Source: Noviherbaspirillum saxi (GTDB lineage: Bacteria > Pseudomonadota > Gammaproteobacteria > Burkholderiales > Burkholderiaceae_D). From it: a stretch of DNA of 64,000 bases. The position numbers and the translations under genes are program-made. This document shows, in pieces, positions 34,849-43,525 of the stretch; position 1 is the stretch's first letter, and each line of letters starts with the position of its first letter. The notes beneath the pieces are model-generated. The model did no database searches. It had not been told where the DNA came from and saw only the letters and a list, made by a program, of their open reading frames with translations. Location: positions 248,001 to 312,000 of the forward strand of contig NZ_QYUO01000003.1 in assembly GCF_003591035.1 (NCBI RefSeq), written 5' to 3'.

Positions 34849-36207
34849 TTACGCCGATTCAGACTGCACGACACCGACTGAGGCATGACGTGCCACTGCA
34901 CGTTTCACTAACAAGGCAGCTGCCGAGGCCAGCACAACGCCCATCATGATGGTAAACACCGTGCTGAAGCTGAAATTTTCCTTCAACATCAGGGCGCCGG
35001 CGATCGGACCAGCGATGCCGCCGAACCGGCCCATGCCTTGCATCCACGAGATGCCAGTCGAGCGGCCGCTGGTTGGGTAGAACGCGGCAGCAAGAAAGGC
35101 CATCGAGCCTATGGCGCCGCTGATGCCAATACCTGCAATGAATATGCATGCGGCCAGCCAGGCAAGGTTGCCTGCCTGGTGCCCGGCAATCCAGACTCCT
35201 AACCCGCCCAATGCAAACGCTGCGGCGATGACGACATCCCTGTCAAAGCGTCCCATCAGCCAACCGAGCCCGAACGTGCCGATGATGCCGCCCGCTGCCA
35301 GGAGGGTGGTGACGAGCGTTGCCTGCTGCAAGGTTGCGCCCGTCCCCTGGATCAGGGTCGGCATCCATCCCAGCATGAGGTAGTAGGCCGTAGCGGCAAA
35401 GAAGTAGGAACTCCACAGCATCAAAGTGCCGGCCCTGAAACGCTTCGACAGCACCACCGATACACCAGTCTGCTGCTGCGTCTGCGGTTCTTCCGAGAGC
35501 ACGAAGCGTGTATCGTCAAACGATTTGCCAGGTGCAATGCGCCGCAGTACAGCGGCGATTCGATCCGACGGCCAGCCGCGTTGCACCATGAAGCGCAGCG
35601 GCTGAGGCGTGGCGAGCAGCATGAACACGGCAAGCACGATCGGGAAAACCCCGCCGATGATGAAAATGCTTTCCCAGCCGTAGGTCGGAACCAGGGCCGC
35701 CGAAATCAATCCGCAGGCCGTTGCACCGACCAAGGCGCCGCAACCTATCGCATTGACGAGAAGCGCATTCATGCGCGCCGGCGCATATTCGAACATCAGC
35801 GTCGCCGCGCCCGGCAACGCCGCGCCCAGGCCGATTCCCGTCAAAAGACGCCATATGCCAAGCGAGGTGAGCGAGTCGGCAGTCATGGTGCCGATACTGC
35901 ACACGCCAAACATGAACATCGACCAAACGATCACCGTTTTCGGACTAATGCGATCGAATAGAGGTCCGGCTATCAATGCGCCGATCGCCAACCCGAATAC
36001 TGCCGCGCTCATCACCGGACCGAATGCTGCTTTCGATACACCCCACTCTTGCGCAAGGACCGGCACAACAAAACCGACTGCCACAGCGTCGTAGACGTCA
36101 ATCGCGACGAGCAGAAAGCAGGATATGAGGATGCGCCATTGATACGGCGTGAAGCGTTGTTCATCGATGAATTGTTGCACGTTGAGCGTGTGGGATGTGC
36201 TCGTCAT
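34849..36207 (-). CDS. MFS transporter, aromatic acid:H+ symporter (AAHS) type
   Basis: The 452-residue protein has twelve predicted membrane segments. It carries the AAHS-like start FTPYQWRILISCFLLVAIDV, the D-x-x-D/A-x-x motif of segment 1 (IDVYDAVAVG) and the loop-2 motif GPLFDRISPKTV. AAHS members import benzoate, 4-hydroxybenzoate and similar acids. It stands alone, facing the bacterioferritin-like gene, and no aromatic ring-cleavage genes are adjacent. The substrate is therefore open; a small carboxylate linked to the catabolic locus is possible. Confidence 0.88.
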   Translation of the reverse strand: MTSTSHTLNVQQFIDEQRFTPYQWRILISCFLLVAIDVYDAVAVGFVVPVLAQEWGVSKAAFGPVMSAAVFGLAIGALIAGPLFDRISPKTVIVWSMFMFGVCSIGTMTADSLTSLGIWRLLTGIGLGAALPGAATLMFEYAPARMNALLVNAIGCGALVGATACGLISAALVPTYGWESIFIIGGVFPIVLAVFMLLATPQPLRFMVQRGWPSDRIAAVLRRIAPGKSFDDTRFVLSEEPQTQQQTGVSVVLSKRFRAGTLMLWSSYFFAATAYYLMLGWMPTLIQGTGATLQQATLVTTLLAAGGIIGTFGLGWLMGRFDRDVVIAAAFALGGLGVWIAGHQAGNLAWLAACIFIAGIGISGAIGSMAFLAAAFYPTSGRSTGISWMQGMGRFGGIAGPIAGALMLKENFSFSTVFTIMMGVVLASAAALLVKRAVARHASVGVVQSESA

Positions 36208-36356
36208 GGTGTCTCCTGAATAGGGAATAGTTTGAAATCTTTATCGCCTGCCGCAGATTGCATCGGAGGCTTATCAGTGCATTCTCATGTCTGTATGTTC
36301 TCTTAGTTCCTCATCACTTTCTTCCCTTGTTGAAATCGGTTAATTGAACATCCGGG

Positions 36357-37529
36357 CTAATGCGTTTTCACCAACCGGAAGCCCAGGTGCGACATGCTGT
36401 TGTACGGGTCGGTCCCGCGCCGCGCACTGGGCCGGTAACTCAGGCAGTAGTCTTCATTACAGAGAAAAGAGCCGCCGCGCGTCACGCGCCGCGGCGCGTT
36501 CTCCGGCACGCCGGGCTCACTCGGGTCCCATGAACCCGATGGCCCTGCCGGGTTGTCGAGTGTTTTGCGCGCACGCGCGTCGCGTTGGAATTGATCGGCG
36601 CGATACCAGTCGGCCACCCATTGCCAGGCGTTGCCGGTCATGTCATACAAGCCATAACCATTGGCCGGAAAGGTGCCGACCGGGCTGGTGCCCAAGGCGC
36701 CGCCGGCCTTGGGACTGATCACGGGAAAGGCTTGCGCCTGTTGTCCCTGCCAGACATTGGCCATTTGCTTGCCGCCCGGCGCGAACTGGTCGCCCCAGGC
36801 GTAGGTCGCCTGCTCCAGTCCGCCGCGTGCGGCGTATTCCCACTCCGCTTCGGTGGGCAGGCGCTTGCCGATCCACTGCGCGTAAGCCTGTGCATCCTCA
36901 TACGACACTTGCACCACCGGATGATCGTCCTTGCCGTCGATGGAACTGCCGGGACCGTTCGGATGGCGCCAGTCCGCACCTGGCACATAGCGCCACCATT
37001 GTGAATAATCCTGCAGGGGCACCGGACGGGCGGTGCCGACGAACACCATCGCGCCGGCCACCAGCGCACTGTCCGGCGGCTGCAGCGTACCGGGCGGCAG
37101 CTGGGCTTTCAAGGTTTCCCAGTCCGGCTTCCTTTCCGCCGTGGTGACATAGCCGGTGGCGTCGACAAACTGGCGGAACTCGGCATTGGTGACATGATGC
37201 CGGTCCATCCAGAAGCCGTGCACGCGTACCTTATGGGCGGGACGCTCATTGGGCTGCGCAAGCTGATGGTCGCTGCCCATGCGGAACTCGCCGGCAGGAA
37301 TGTAGACCATGCCTTTCAGACCGTGGATGCCATCGCCCAGCACGACCACAGGAGGATGCGTCTGCGCGGATTCAGCGTGCCAAGAGAAGAAGGCAAGCCC
37401 CCCCGCCCCTGTGCCGCATGCCAGCAGCGCCGCCAATACGCCGCGCCGGAAGCGGGACGCTCGACGCGCTTGAGGAGGTATTTTTGCTTCCATGGGCAAT
37501 GACTTTTGCCTGCGTTGATGGCGCTCCAT
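36357..37529 (-). CDS. Formylglycine-generating enzyme (sulfatase maturation)
   Basis: The ATG at 37529 follows GAAGGAGAACG; another in-frame ATG lies at 37565. The 390-residue protein has an N-terminal membrane anchor (about 30-50) and an FGE-sulfatase domain: VYIPAGEFRMGSD, LPTEAEWEYAARGG, NAWQWVADWY and GGSFLCNEDYCLSYRPSARR. The two active-site cysteines (357 and 362) have the same spacing as Cys336/Cys341 of human FGE, and RRGT...HLGFRL follows. This is therefore a true converter of sulfatase Cys to formylglycine, not just an FGE-fold protein. The next gene downstream on this side is an arylsulfatase with a CTAGR motif, its obvious client. Confidence 0.92.
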   Translation of the reverse strand: MERHQRRQKSLPMEAKIPPQARRASRFRRGVLAALLACGTGAGGLAFFSWHAESAQTHPPVVVLGDGIHGLKGMVYIPAGEFRMGSDHQLAQPNERPAHKVRVHGFWMDRHHVTNAEFRQFVDATGYVTTAERKPDWETLKAQLPPGTLQPPDSALVAGAMVFVGTARPVPLQDYSQWWRYVPGADWRHPNGPGSSIDGKDDHPVVQVSYEDAQAYAQWIGKRLPTEAEWEYAARGGLEQATYAWGDQFAPGGKQMANVWQGQQAQAFPVISPKAGGALGTSPVGTFPANGYGLYDMTGNAWQWVADWYRADQFQRDARARKTLDNPAGPSGSWDPSEPGVPENAPRRVTRGGSFLCNEDYCLSYRPSARRGTDPYNSMSHLGFRLVKTH

Positions 37530-37628
37530 CGTTCTCCTTCGCATAAGGCGCTCCTTGTTTGTCATTTGGACTGGAACCGCAATGCGGCTGTGCCGATATC
37601 CAGGAATTCCTGCGCGTGCGCAGCCACG

Positions 37629-39233
37629 TCATTCCTGCTTGCGCCTTATTCCCTGCAAGAATTCCTGAACCAGGTTCGAGCGATCGAACGACTTCGAGCC
37701 TTGTACCGGCGGATAGTCCGCCAGCGACTTCAAGTGCGTGCCGATAATCTCGCCCATCGGTCCGCCCAGCCAGGCCGCCTTCTGGATCAGATGGCCGTAG
37801 GAGTCCTTGCTGTCATAGCTTTCGAACGGATCGCTGCGCAGGTTGAACAGGAGCGGCATGGTGCGCGGCACCAGGTTGGCGTAGTAGTCTTCCTTGGTCG
37901 AGAAGTGGAACTTCCATGGTCCCATCCGAATCGCGGTCAACTTGTTTTCGAAGTAGTACAGGATGTGGCTGCGCGCGCTTTCCGGCGACTTGCCCGTCCA
38001 GTAGTCGAGATTGTTCACGCCGTCGATGACTTGCTTCTTCTCCGTCTTCATCCGTTCGACCACTTCCGGCACGCCCGCGGCGGCGGAAAAAGTGGTGAAC
38101 ATATCCTGATGCCCCTGGATGCCGTTCTTGATCTGGCCGGACTTGATGGCGCCGGGCCAGCGCAGCATCGACGGTACCCGCACCCCGCCTTCGTAGGTCG
38201 TCATCTTCTCGCCGCGGAATGGGGTCGTGGCGCCGTGCGGCCATGAGGCATGTTCGGGACCGTTGTCGGTGGAGTACCAGACGATGGTGTTCTTGTCGAG
38301 GCCGTTCTGCTTGAGGAAATCCAGCACCAGCCCGATATCGTGATCGTGCTGTAGCATGCCGCTGCCCTGGGTGTCGTCCTCATGCGTGTGCTTCGCCGCG
38401 GCGTTGCGCCACTTGTCGTTGAGGTGGGTGTACAAGTGCATGCGCGTCGTATTCAGCCAGACGAAGAAGGGCTTGCCTTCCTTCTTGGACTGCCGCATGA
38501 AGTCGGTTGCCCTGGGAATCAGCTCCGCCGCATCGAAATCTTCCATCCGCTTCATGGTGAGTGGACCGGTATCCTCGATCGTCTGCTTGCCGATACGCCC
38601 GAAGCGCGGATCGACCGTCGGGTCGTCCTTGTCAGTCGCAAACGAATGCAACACGCCACGGGTTGCGAATTTCTGTGCGAACGCTTTGGGACCGCCGGGA
38701 TACTTTTCGGCGTACGACTTGTAGTCCTGGTACTCGTGCATTTCCTCGGTGTTGAGGTGATAGAGGTTGCCGTAGAACTCGTCGAAGCCGTGCACGGTCG
38801 GCAGGTTGGGATTGTTATCCCCCAGGTGGTTCTTGCCGAACTGGCCGGTGCGGTAGCCGACCTTCTTCAATACTTCCGCCAAACTCGGCGAAGCGGCCTG
38901 GATGCCGAGCTTGTCGCCAGGCTGCCCGACGGTGGTCATGCCGGAACGGATCGGATACTGGCCAGTGATGAACGCAGCGCGGCCGGCCGTGCACGATGGT
39001 TGCGCGTAATGATCGGTGAAGCGGATGCCTTCCGTCCCGATTTTGTCGATATTGGGCGTGGTGTAGCCCATCACCCCCATGCCATAGGCGCTCACGTTTT
39101 GCCAGCCGATGTCGTCGCCCCAGATGACGAGGATGTTCGGCTTGTCCTGCTGGGCAGCATGTGCCGACAGCGGCGCTGCAAGCACGATGGCTGTTCCGAG
39201 CAGGGTCAGCATGCGTTTCATTTGCTTGATCAT
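37629..39233 (-). CDS. Arylsulfatase, periplasmic
   Basis: The 534-residue protein has a signal peptide (cleavage after SAHAA). The metal-binding [10 protein letters not shown] comes next, then Cys81 in [10 protein letters not shown], the residue to be converted to formylglycine. Later come [12 protein letters not shown] and [15 protein letters not shown], further active-site and metal ligands. The enzyme hydrolyses organic sulfate esters and releases the alcohol. It is encoded about 100 bases before the formylglycine-generating enzyme on the same strand, and after a thioesterase and an HpsN-like gene. The true start may be the ATG of MKRMLTLL. Confidence 0.93.
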   Translation of the reverse strand: MIKQMKRMLTLLGTAIVLAAPLSAHAAQQDKPNILVIWGDDIGWQNVSAYGMGVMGYTTPNIDKIGTEGIRFTDHYAQPSCTAGRAAFITGQYPIRSGMTTVGQPGDKLGIQAASPSLAEVLKKVGYRTGQFGKNHLGDNNPNLPTVHGFDEFYGNLYHLNTEEMHEYQDYKSYAEKYPGGPKAFAQKFATRGVLHSFATDKDDPTVDPRFGRIGKQTIEDTGPLTMKRMEDFDAAELIPRATDFMRQSKKEGKPFFVWLNTTRMHLYTHLNDKWRNAAAKHTHEDDTQGSGMLQHDHDIGLVLDFLKQNGLDKNTIVWYSTDNGPEHASWPHGATTPFRGEKMTTYEGGVRVPSMLRWPGAIKSGQIKNGIQGHQDMFTTFSAAAGVPEVVERMKTEKKQVIDGVNNLDYWTGKSPESARSHILYYFENKLTAIRMGPWKFHFSTKEDYYANLVPRTMPLLFNLRSDPFESYDSKDSYGHLIQKAAWLGGPMGEIIGTHLKSLADYPPVQGSKSFDRSNLVQEFLQGIRRKQE

Positions 39234-39251
39234 GGTGTCTTCCTTGATCTG

Positions 39252-39695
39252 TTAAACCGTGTTGGTTGCCAGTGGCGCAAGCGCTGCGCGCATTACCTCC
39301 GTCAAGGAGGCAGGGCGGCGCGTTTCGCGATCGACGTAGACGTGCACAAAGTGCCCTTGTGCCGCCGCTTCGGTCTCGCCTTCGCGGAACAGTCCGATGT
39401 CGTAGCGCACGCTCGACGAACCGAGTCGCGTCACACGCAGTCCGGCATCGATACGCTCCGGAAAAGCGATCGAAGAAAAATAATTGCATTGCGTCTCGAC
39501 CACCAGACCGATCGTCGGGCTGTTGCCAAAATCGAGTACGTCGTTGCGCAGCAGGTACTCGTTGACGACGGTGTCGAAGTAGCTGTAATAGACGACGTTG
39601 TTGACGTGGGCATAGACATCGTTGTCCATCCAGCGCGTCGCGATCTGCAGGAAATGGGGGTATGCGTCGCGCAGCGCCGCTTCTGATTTTTTCAT
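39252..39695 (-). CDS. Hot-dog acyl-CoA thioesterase (4HBT/FcbC type)
   Basis: The 147-residue protein starts at the ATG at 39695. It has the 4HBT motif TRWMDNDVYAHVNNVVYYSY with the catalytic Asp, then TQCNYFSSIAFPERIDAGL. This group hydrolyses small acyl-CoA thioesters to free acid. The gene is 18 bases upstream of the sulfatase and in the same direction, so the sulfatase unit also includes a CoA-ester step. Confidence 0.9.
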   Translation of the reverse strand: MKKSEAALRDAYPHFLQIATRWMDNDVYAHVNNVVYYSYFDTVVNEYLLRNDVLDFGNSPTIGLVVETQCNYFSSIAFPERIDAGLRVTRLGSSSVRYDIGLFREGETEAAAQGHFVHVYVDRETRRPASLTEVMRAALAPLATNTV

Positions 39696-39725
39696 TTGCA
39701 ATTACCTGTCACGTTTTCTGTCGAT

Positions 39726-39754
39726 GTAAGGCGGGCACGCAGTGCCCTCCTTAC
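39726..39754. repeat. Hairpin between the HpsN-like and thioesterase genes
   Basis: GTAAGG-c-GGGCAC-gca-GTGCCC-t-CCTTAC is a strong 12-bp stem with one mismatch. It follows the HpsN-like stop in transcription order and lacks a T-tract, so partial termination or RNA processing is possible. Confidence 0.5.
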
Positions 39755-39772
39755 ACTTGCTAACTCCGGTCC

Positions 39773-41062
39773 TCAGGCCGCCTTCTTCTTGCCGTAGCGA
39801 CGCACGCGGATGTCCGCCTGCTCCTTGTGGCCGGCAAAACCTTCAATCGCGCACAGGCGCGAGCAGTATTCGCCGATCATGGCCGACGCCTCATCGGTCG
39901 TCACGCGCTGATAGGTGCAGGTCTTGATGAACTTGCCGACCCACAGGCCGCCGGTGTAGCGCGCCGCCTTACCGGTAGGCAGCGTGTGGTTGGTGCCGAT
40001 GACCTTGTCGCCGTACGACACGTTGGTGCGATGGCCGAGGAACAGCGCGCCATAGTTCGTCATGTTGTGCAGGAAGTAGTCCGGGTCCTTGGTCATCACT
40101 TGCACGTGCTCGGACGCGATGCGATCCGCCTCTTTCACCATTTCTTCGTACGAATCGCACAGGATGATTTCGCCGTACTCTTCCCATGCCACGCGGGCGA
40201 TCGGCGCCGTCGGCAGCTTTGCCAGCTGGCGCTCGATTTCGGCGGGTACCGTCTCGGCCAGCGCACGGCTGTTGGTCAAGAGGATGGCGGGCGAATTCGG
40301 GCCGTGCTCAGCCTGACCCAGGAGGTCGGCCACCGCCAGTTCGGCGTCGCAGGTGTCGTCGGCAATGATCAGCGTCTCGGTCGGACCGGCCAGCAGGTCG
40401 ATGCCGACGCGGCCGAACAACTGGCGCTTGGCTTCCGCGACGAAAGCATTGCCCGGACCGACGATCATGTCGACCGGTTCGATTTGCTCGGTGCCCAGCG
40501 CCATCGCAGCGATGGCTTGCACGCCACCCATGCAATAGATTTCATCGGCGCCGGCCAGGTGCATCGCGGCGACAATCGCCGGCGAGGGTTTGCCTTCGAA
40601 TGGCGGCGCAGCGGCGATCACGCGCTTGACGCCGGCGACCTTGGCGGTCAGCACGCTCATGTGGGCCGACGCGACCAGCGGATACTTGCCGCCCGGGATG
40701 TAGCAACCCACGCTGTTGACCGGCAGGTTCTTGTGGCCGAGCACCACGCCCGGCAAGGTTTCGATCTCGATGTCGCGCAGCGCGCTTTTCTGGATCTGTG
40801 CGAAGCGCTTGATCTGCTCCTGCGCGAAGCGGATGTCGATCAACGCCTCTTCCGACAGCGAAGCGATGCAGGCGTCGATTTCTTCCTTGGAGAGACGAAA
40901 GCTGGCCGGGGTCCACTTGTCGAACTTGGTCGAATAATCGCGCACGGCCGCGTCGCCGCGCTTGGCGATATCGTCCAGGATGTTGGTGACGGTGTCGCGC
41001 ACCTGGGCGTTGATTTCCGCTTTCACTTCTTGCGGCTTCGATGTTTTCAGATAGATAGCCAT
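39773..41062 (-). CDS. Histidinol-dehydrogenase-family enzyme, HpsN-like
   Basis: The 429-residue protein belongs to the HisD family. The NAD-binding and active-site blocks are seen: [40 protein letters not shown], zinc ligands in [11 protein letters not shown], the catalytic Glu-His in [11 protein letters not shown] and the terminal His in [10 protein letters not shown]. The rest of the histidine operon is absent, so histidine synthesis is unlikely. The sequence resembles sulfopropanediol 3-dehydrogenase (HpsN), which oxidises dihydroxypropanesulfonate to sulfolactate. Other members use different alcohols. A LacI regulator gene lies 54 bases upstream. Confidence 0.85.
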   Translation of the reverse strand: MAIYLKTSKPQEVKAEINAQVRDTVTNILDDIAKRGDAAVRDYSTKFDKWTPASFRLSKEEIDACIASLSEEALIDIRFAQEQIKRFAQIQKSALRDIEIETLPGVVLGHKNLPVNSVGCYIPGGKYPLVASAHMSVLTAKVAGVKRVIAAAPPFEGKPSPAIVAAMHLAGADEIYCMGGVQAIAAMALGTEQIEPVDMIVGPGNAFVAEAKRQLFGRVGIDLLAGPTETLIIADDTCDAELAVADLLGQAEHGPNSPAILLTNSRALAETVPAEIERQLAKLPTAPIARVAWEEYGEIILCDSYEEMVKEADRIASEHVQVMTKDPDYFLHNMTNYGALFLGHRTNVSYGDKVIGTNHTLPTGKAARYTGGLWVGKFIKTCTYQRVTTDEASAMIGEYCSRLCAIEGFAGHKEQADIRVRRYGKKKAA

Positions 41063-41116
41063 GTGGTTTCCTTTGGTGTTTTTGGAAGAATGTCTAATGG
41101 TGGTTTCAATGGCGGT

Positions 41117-42154
41117 CTAGGCGGAGCCGCGCAAGATGAGTTGTCCCGGCACTTCCTGCAGCACCGCGTGAATGCTGCCCGGCCGGTGCCCGGTGCGCAG
41201 CAGGCCGATCGCGAGATCGATCATCTCTCCCACGGGCTGACGCACCGTGGTCAGGTTGTATTCCGGATAGCTGGCGGCGCGGATGTCGTCGAAGCCGACC
41301 ACGGCGACATCTTTGGGGACGTCGAGCGAAGTGTTCTGGCGCAGGTAGCCAAGCACGCCGAGGGCCATGATGTCGTTGGCGCAGAAAACCGCATCCACGA
41401 GAGGTTTACCTTTCGCAAAGAGTTCGCCGGCAGCAGCAAAGCCGCCATCATAGGTGTAACCACCCTGCACGTTTGCCAGCAGCTTCTGGCCATTTGCTGC
41501 CAAGCCGCGCTCGAATCCGCGCAAGCGGTCGACGGTAGTGGAGATGTTCATGTCACCGGCGATAAAGGCGCAGACCTTTCGATCTTTCTTGACCAGATAT
41601 TCCGCGACCATGACGCCCATGCTCTCGTTGTTGCAGCACACGGACCAGACCATGGGGTCATCGACGCGCCGGTTCATGAAAACTACCGGAATCCCCTGGC
41701 GCGCGCACAGCTCGGATGTGCGCGACGACAGCTTCGCCGCAGTTACCACAATGGCATCCACCTGGTACTGCAAGACCTGCGGCATCACATCGTCCGCCTC
41801 GCCGCCCTTAGGCACGACGAACAGCAGCAACTGCCGGTGGGCCTGCTGCAGTCGCAGCGAAAACTCCTCCAGCGCTTCCGGATAAAACGGATTCGCCATA
41901 TCGCCCATGACCAGCGCCACGATGCCGGAGCGCTGCTGATTCAGCGAGCGCGCAATGGCGTTCGGGCGATAGCCCATTTCATCGGCAAGGCTGATGATGC
42001 GCTGTCGCAAATCGTCTGAAATGCGCGAACCGCTATCGAAGGCGCGCGACACCGTCGAGGTCGCCACGCCCAATCGCACGGCCAAGTCTTTTGCCGTGAC
42101 GCGCACACGGCCGATCGCCGGAGGATTTGCCGTTGGAGATGTATTGCGAACCAT
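41117..42154 (-). CDS. LacI-family transcriptional regulator
   Basis: The 345-residue protein has the LacI helix-turn-helix and hinge (VTAKDLAVRLGVATSTVSRA, then NAIARSLNQQRSG) and a periplasmic-binding-like effector domain. It is transcribed just before the HpsN-like gene, so it likely controls that unit and perhaps the sulfatase genes. A palindrome at 42266-42283 upstream of its start is a good operator candidate. Confidence 0.92.
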   Translation of the reverse strand: MVRNTSPTANPPAIGRVRVTAKDLAVRLGVATSTVSRAFDSGSRISDDLRQRIISLADEMGYRPNAIARSLNQQRSGIVALVMGDMANPFYPEALEEFSLRLQQAHRQLLLFVVPKGGEADDVMPQVLQYQVDAIVVTAAKLSSRTSELCARQGIPVVFMNRRVDDPMVWSVCCNNESMGVMVAEYLVKKDRKVCAFIAGDMNISTTVDRLRGFERGLAANGQKLLANVQGGYTYDGGFAAAGELFAKGKPLVDAVFCANDIMALGVLGYLRQNTSLDVPKDVAVVGFDDIRAASYPEYNLTTVRQPVGEMIDLAIGLLRTGHRPGSIHAVLQEVPGQLILRGSA

Positions 42155-42438
42155 GGCGCTTTAATAGAGTGATAGGCAAGAAGGGCAACAGGATTGCGCA
42201 CGGGGGCGGACAGTGCAGTCGTATGCACCTTCAAGTATTTACCTTGAGAATTTGATGACTTTATTTGTGCATACGTGTGCACACCCTGAGCAGATAGTAG
42301 TGGCCGGCGGCACGAGTTTCCCCCTCTCTTTTTGGGGGGGTATCTCGCGGGCGGCGGGTGACGCAGGCGATTAACCCTGGCCGACGGCAGTTTCTGGAGT
42401 TAGGAGCCGGCGCCGACATCGGCATGTTCGGATGACCG
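42155..42438. other. LacI upstream region
   Basis: Apart from the operator candidate at 42266-42283 and a G/T-rich GGGGGGG tract near 42340, I see nothing supported. The LacI promoter should lie near the operator. Confidence 0.3.
42266..42283. promoter_or_regulatory. LacI-type operator candidate
   Basis: TGTGCA-tacgtg-TGCACA has 6-base arms around a central ACGT, with the CG-centred symmetry common for LacI-family sites. It lies 112 bases upstream of the LacI gene start. A half-site (GTATGCAC) occurs at about 42218. Confidence 0.5.
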
Positions 42439-42529
42439 CAATAGCACCGCTATTGACGCCTCCTGCGCCTTACCAGGCGAAAGAATCCATCGATTTCCTC
42501 TGTCACGTTGCAGGCCGGGACTGGTATTA
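42439..42529. repeat. Palindromic intergenic element, family C copy 2 (partial)
   Basis: From CAATAGC-acc-GCTATTG (42439-42455) to GGTATTAA, the sequence follows the right half of the element at 34024-34181 with about three quarters identity (shared blocks TGCGCCTT and AATCCATC). The left half is not recognisable. Its end holds the TAA stop of the TetR gene (42527-42529). Confidence 0.55.
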
Positions 42530-43204
42530 ATCCGGAGTCGTCAACAGCGCATGCAGCATGCGGGCGAGCAGGAGCGGTGTGTCCGGCTCGCCCAGATATT
42601 CGGGCTTCATCAGACCCATCGCACGCGGCAGAGCCAAAATGGTCTGGTAGACCAGAAACCGTGCCTTTTCACGGTTGCGCACCAGGATCTCGTCAGGAAA
42701 TCGCTCCATCAAGGCATTCGTTGCCACGGACGTCCAGGTGAATTCCGGCTTGACGAGATCCAGGCGGACCAATTCCTCGTAATGGGAAGAACGGGTGAAA
42801 AATTCCCGGTCGACCTGCGACCATTTGTGCAGCAGCGCAATGCCGATCTGCATGATCAATAGGACGCCGTCGAACAGCTTTGCCGAGGGCGGCAGCGCCC
42901 TAAGCTCTTCCACCAGCCGACGGCGTGCTTGCCCGCGGTAGTCCTCGAAGATCGCGGTGATCAGCGCTTCTATGGTCGGGAAGTATTCGTAGATGGAGCT
43001 GACTGCTACGCCGGAACGCAGCGATAGACGATCCAGCGACAAGGCATCGCGCCCTTCTTTCTCCAGGATGTCCCATCCCGTTTTCTTGAGGGCATCCACC
43101 AGCATGACCGAACGTTCCTGGCGCGGACGCTTGCGCGGCTTGGCAGGCAATTCGATATGCAGGATGTCATCGCCTGCAGGTTTTTTTCGGATGTACTTGG
43201 TCAT
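42527..43204 (-). CDS. TetR-family transcriptional regulator
   Basis: The 225-residue protein has an N-terminal TetR helix-turn-helix (LDRLSLRSGVAVSSIYEYFP) and a helical ligand domain. A basic N-terminal arm (KPRKRPRQERS) precedes the DNA-binding part. It is divergent from the LuxE/LuxC/alcohol dehydrogenase/alkylsulfatase genes across a 321-base gap holding a perfect palindrome (43346-43357). It is most likely a repressor released by a fatty acid, acyl-CoA or alcohol. Confidence 0.9.
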   Translation of the reverse strand: MTKYIRKKPAGDDILHIELPAKPRKRPRQERSVMLVDALKKTGWDILEKEGRDALSLDRLSLRSGVAVSSIYEYFPTIEALITAIFEDYRGQARRRLVEELRALPPSAKLFDGVLLIMQIGIALLHKWSQVDREFFTRSSHYEELVRLDLVKPEFTWTSVATNALMERFPDEILVRNREKARFLVYQTILALPRAMGLMKPEYLGEPDTPLLLARMLHALLTTPD

Positions 43205-43345
43205 GAGTCTTTATGCATGAATACAAGCAGCAAGAATAATCGAAGACAGACCAGAGAAACCTGGCTTGCCGATGTGCAATGCTGAAAATCAAATACGGAG
43301 ATATGCCTTGAGCCATAGGCGAAAATTCGCAATTTCCTTTTTTAT

Positions 43346-43357
43346 TCAAGTACTTGA
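43346..43357. promoter_or_regulatory. TetR-type operator candidate
   Basis: TCAAGTACTTGA is a perfect 12-base palindrome in the gap between the divergent TetR and LuxE-like genes, 142 bases from the TetR start. Confidence 0.45.
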
Positions 43358-43430
43358 GTGCTCTCCAAGCGAAGACCGAATCCGGAGAGAAATTTGCGCT
43401 TTCGCTCTCTATACTGACCTCGCAAAAACA

Positions 43431-43452
43431 CGTTGCCGCTACGACGGCAACG
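43431..43452 (+). promoter_or_regulatory. Leader hairpin before the LuxE-like gene
   Basis: CGTTGCCG-ctacga-CGGCAACG is a perfect 8-bp stem about 75 bases before the start codon at 43526. It could shape the 5' leader RNA or be a second protein site. The rest of 43205-43525 shows no gene. Confidence 0.4.
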
Positions 43453-43525
43453 ACGCTGCTCTATGCCCATGCCGGCACGTCTGTTGATTGCCGGGATATC
43501 CACCACTTCGATTAGCGAGTTACCC

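Noticed and set aside
39773..41062. Histidine biosynthesis gene hisD
   Set aside because: No other his genes are adjacent, and the neighbours are a LacI regulator, thioesterase and sulfatase. HpsN-like catabolic use fits better.
39827..42019. 730-codon plus-strand frame opposite the HpsN-like and LacI genes
   Set aside because: It spans two clear genes on the other strand and their gap, with no recognisable motif; it is a codon-bias artefact.
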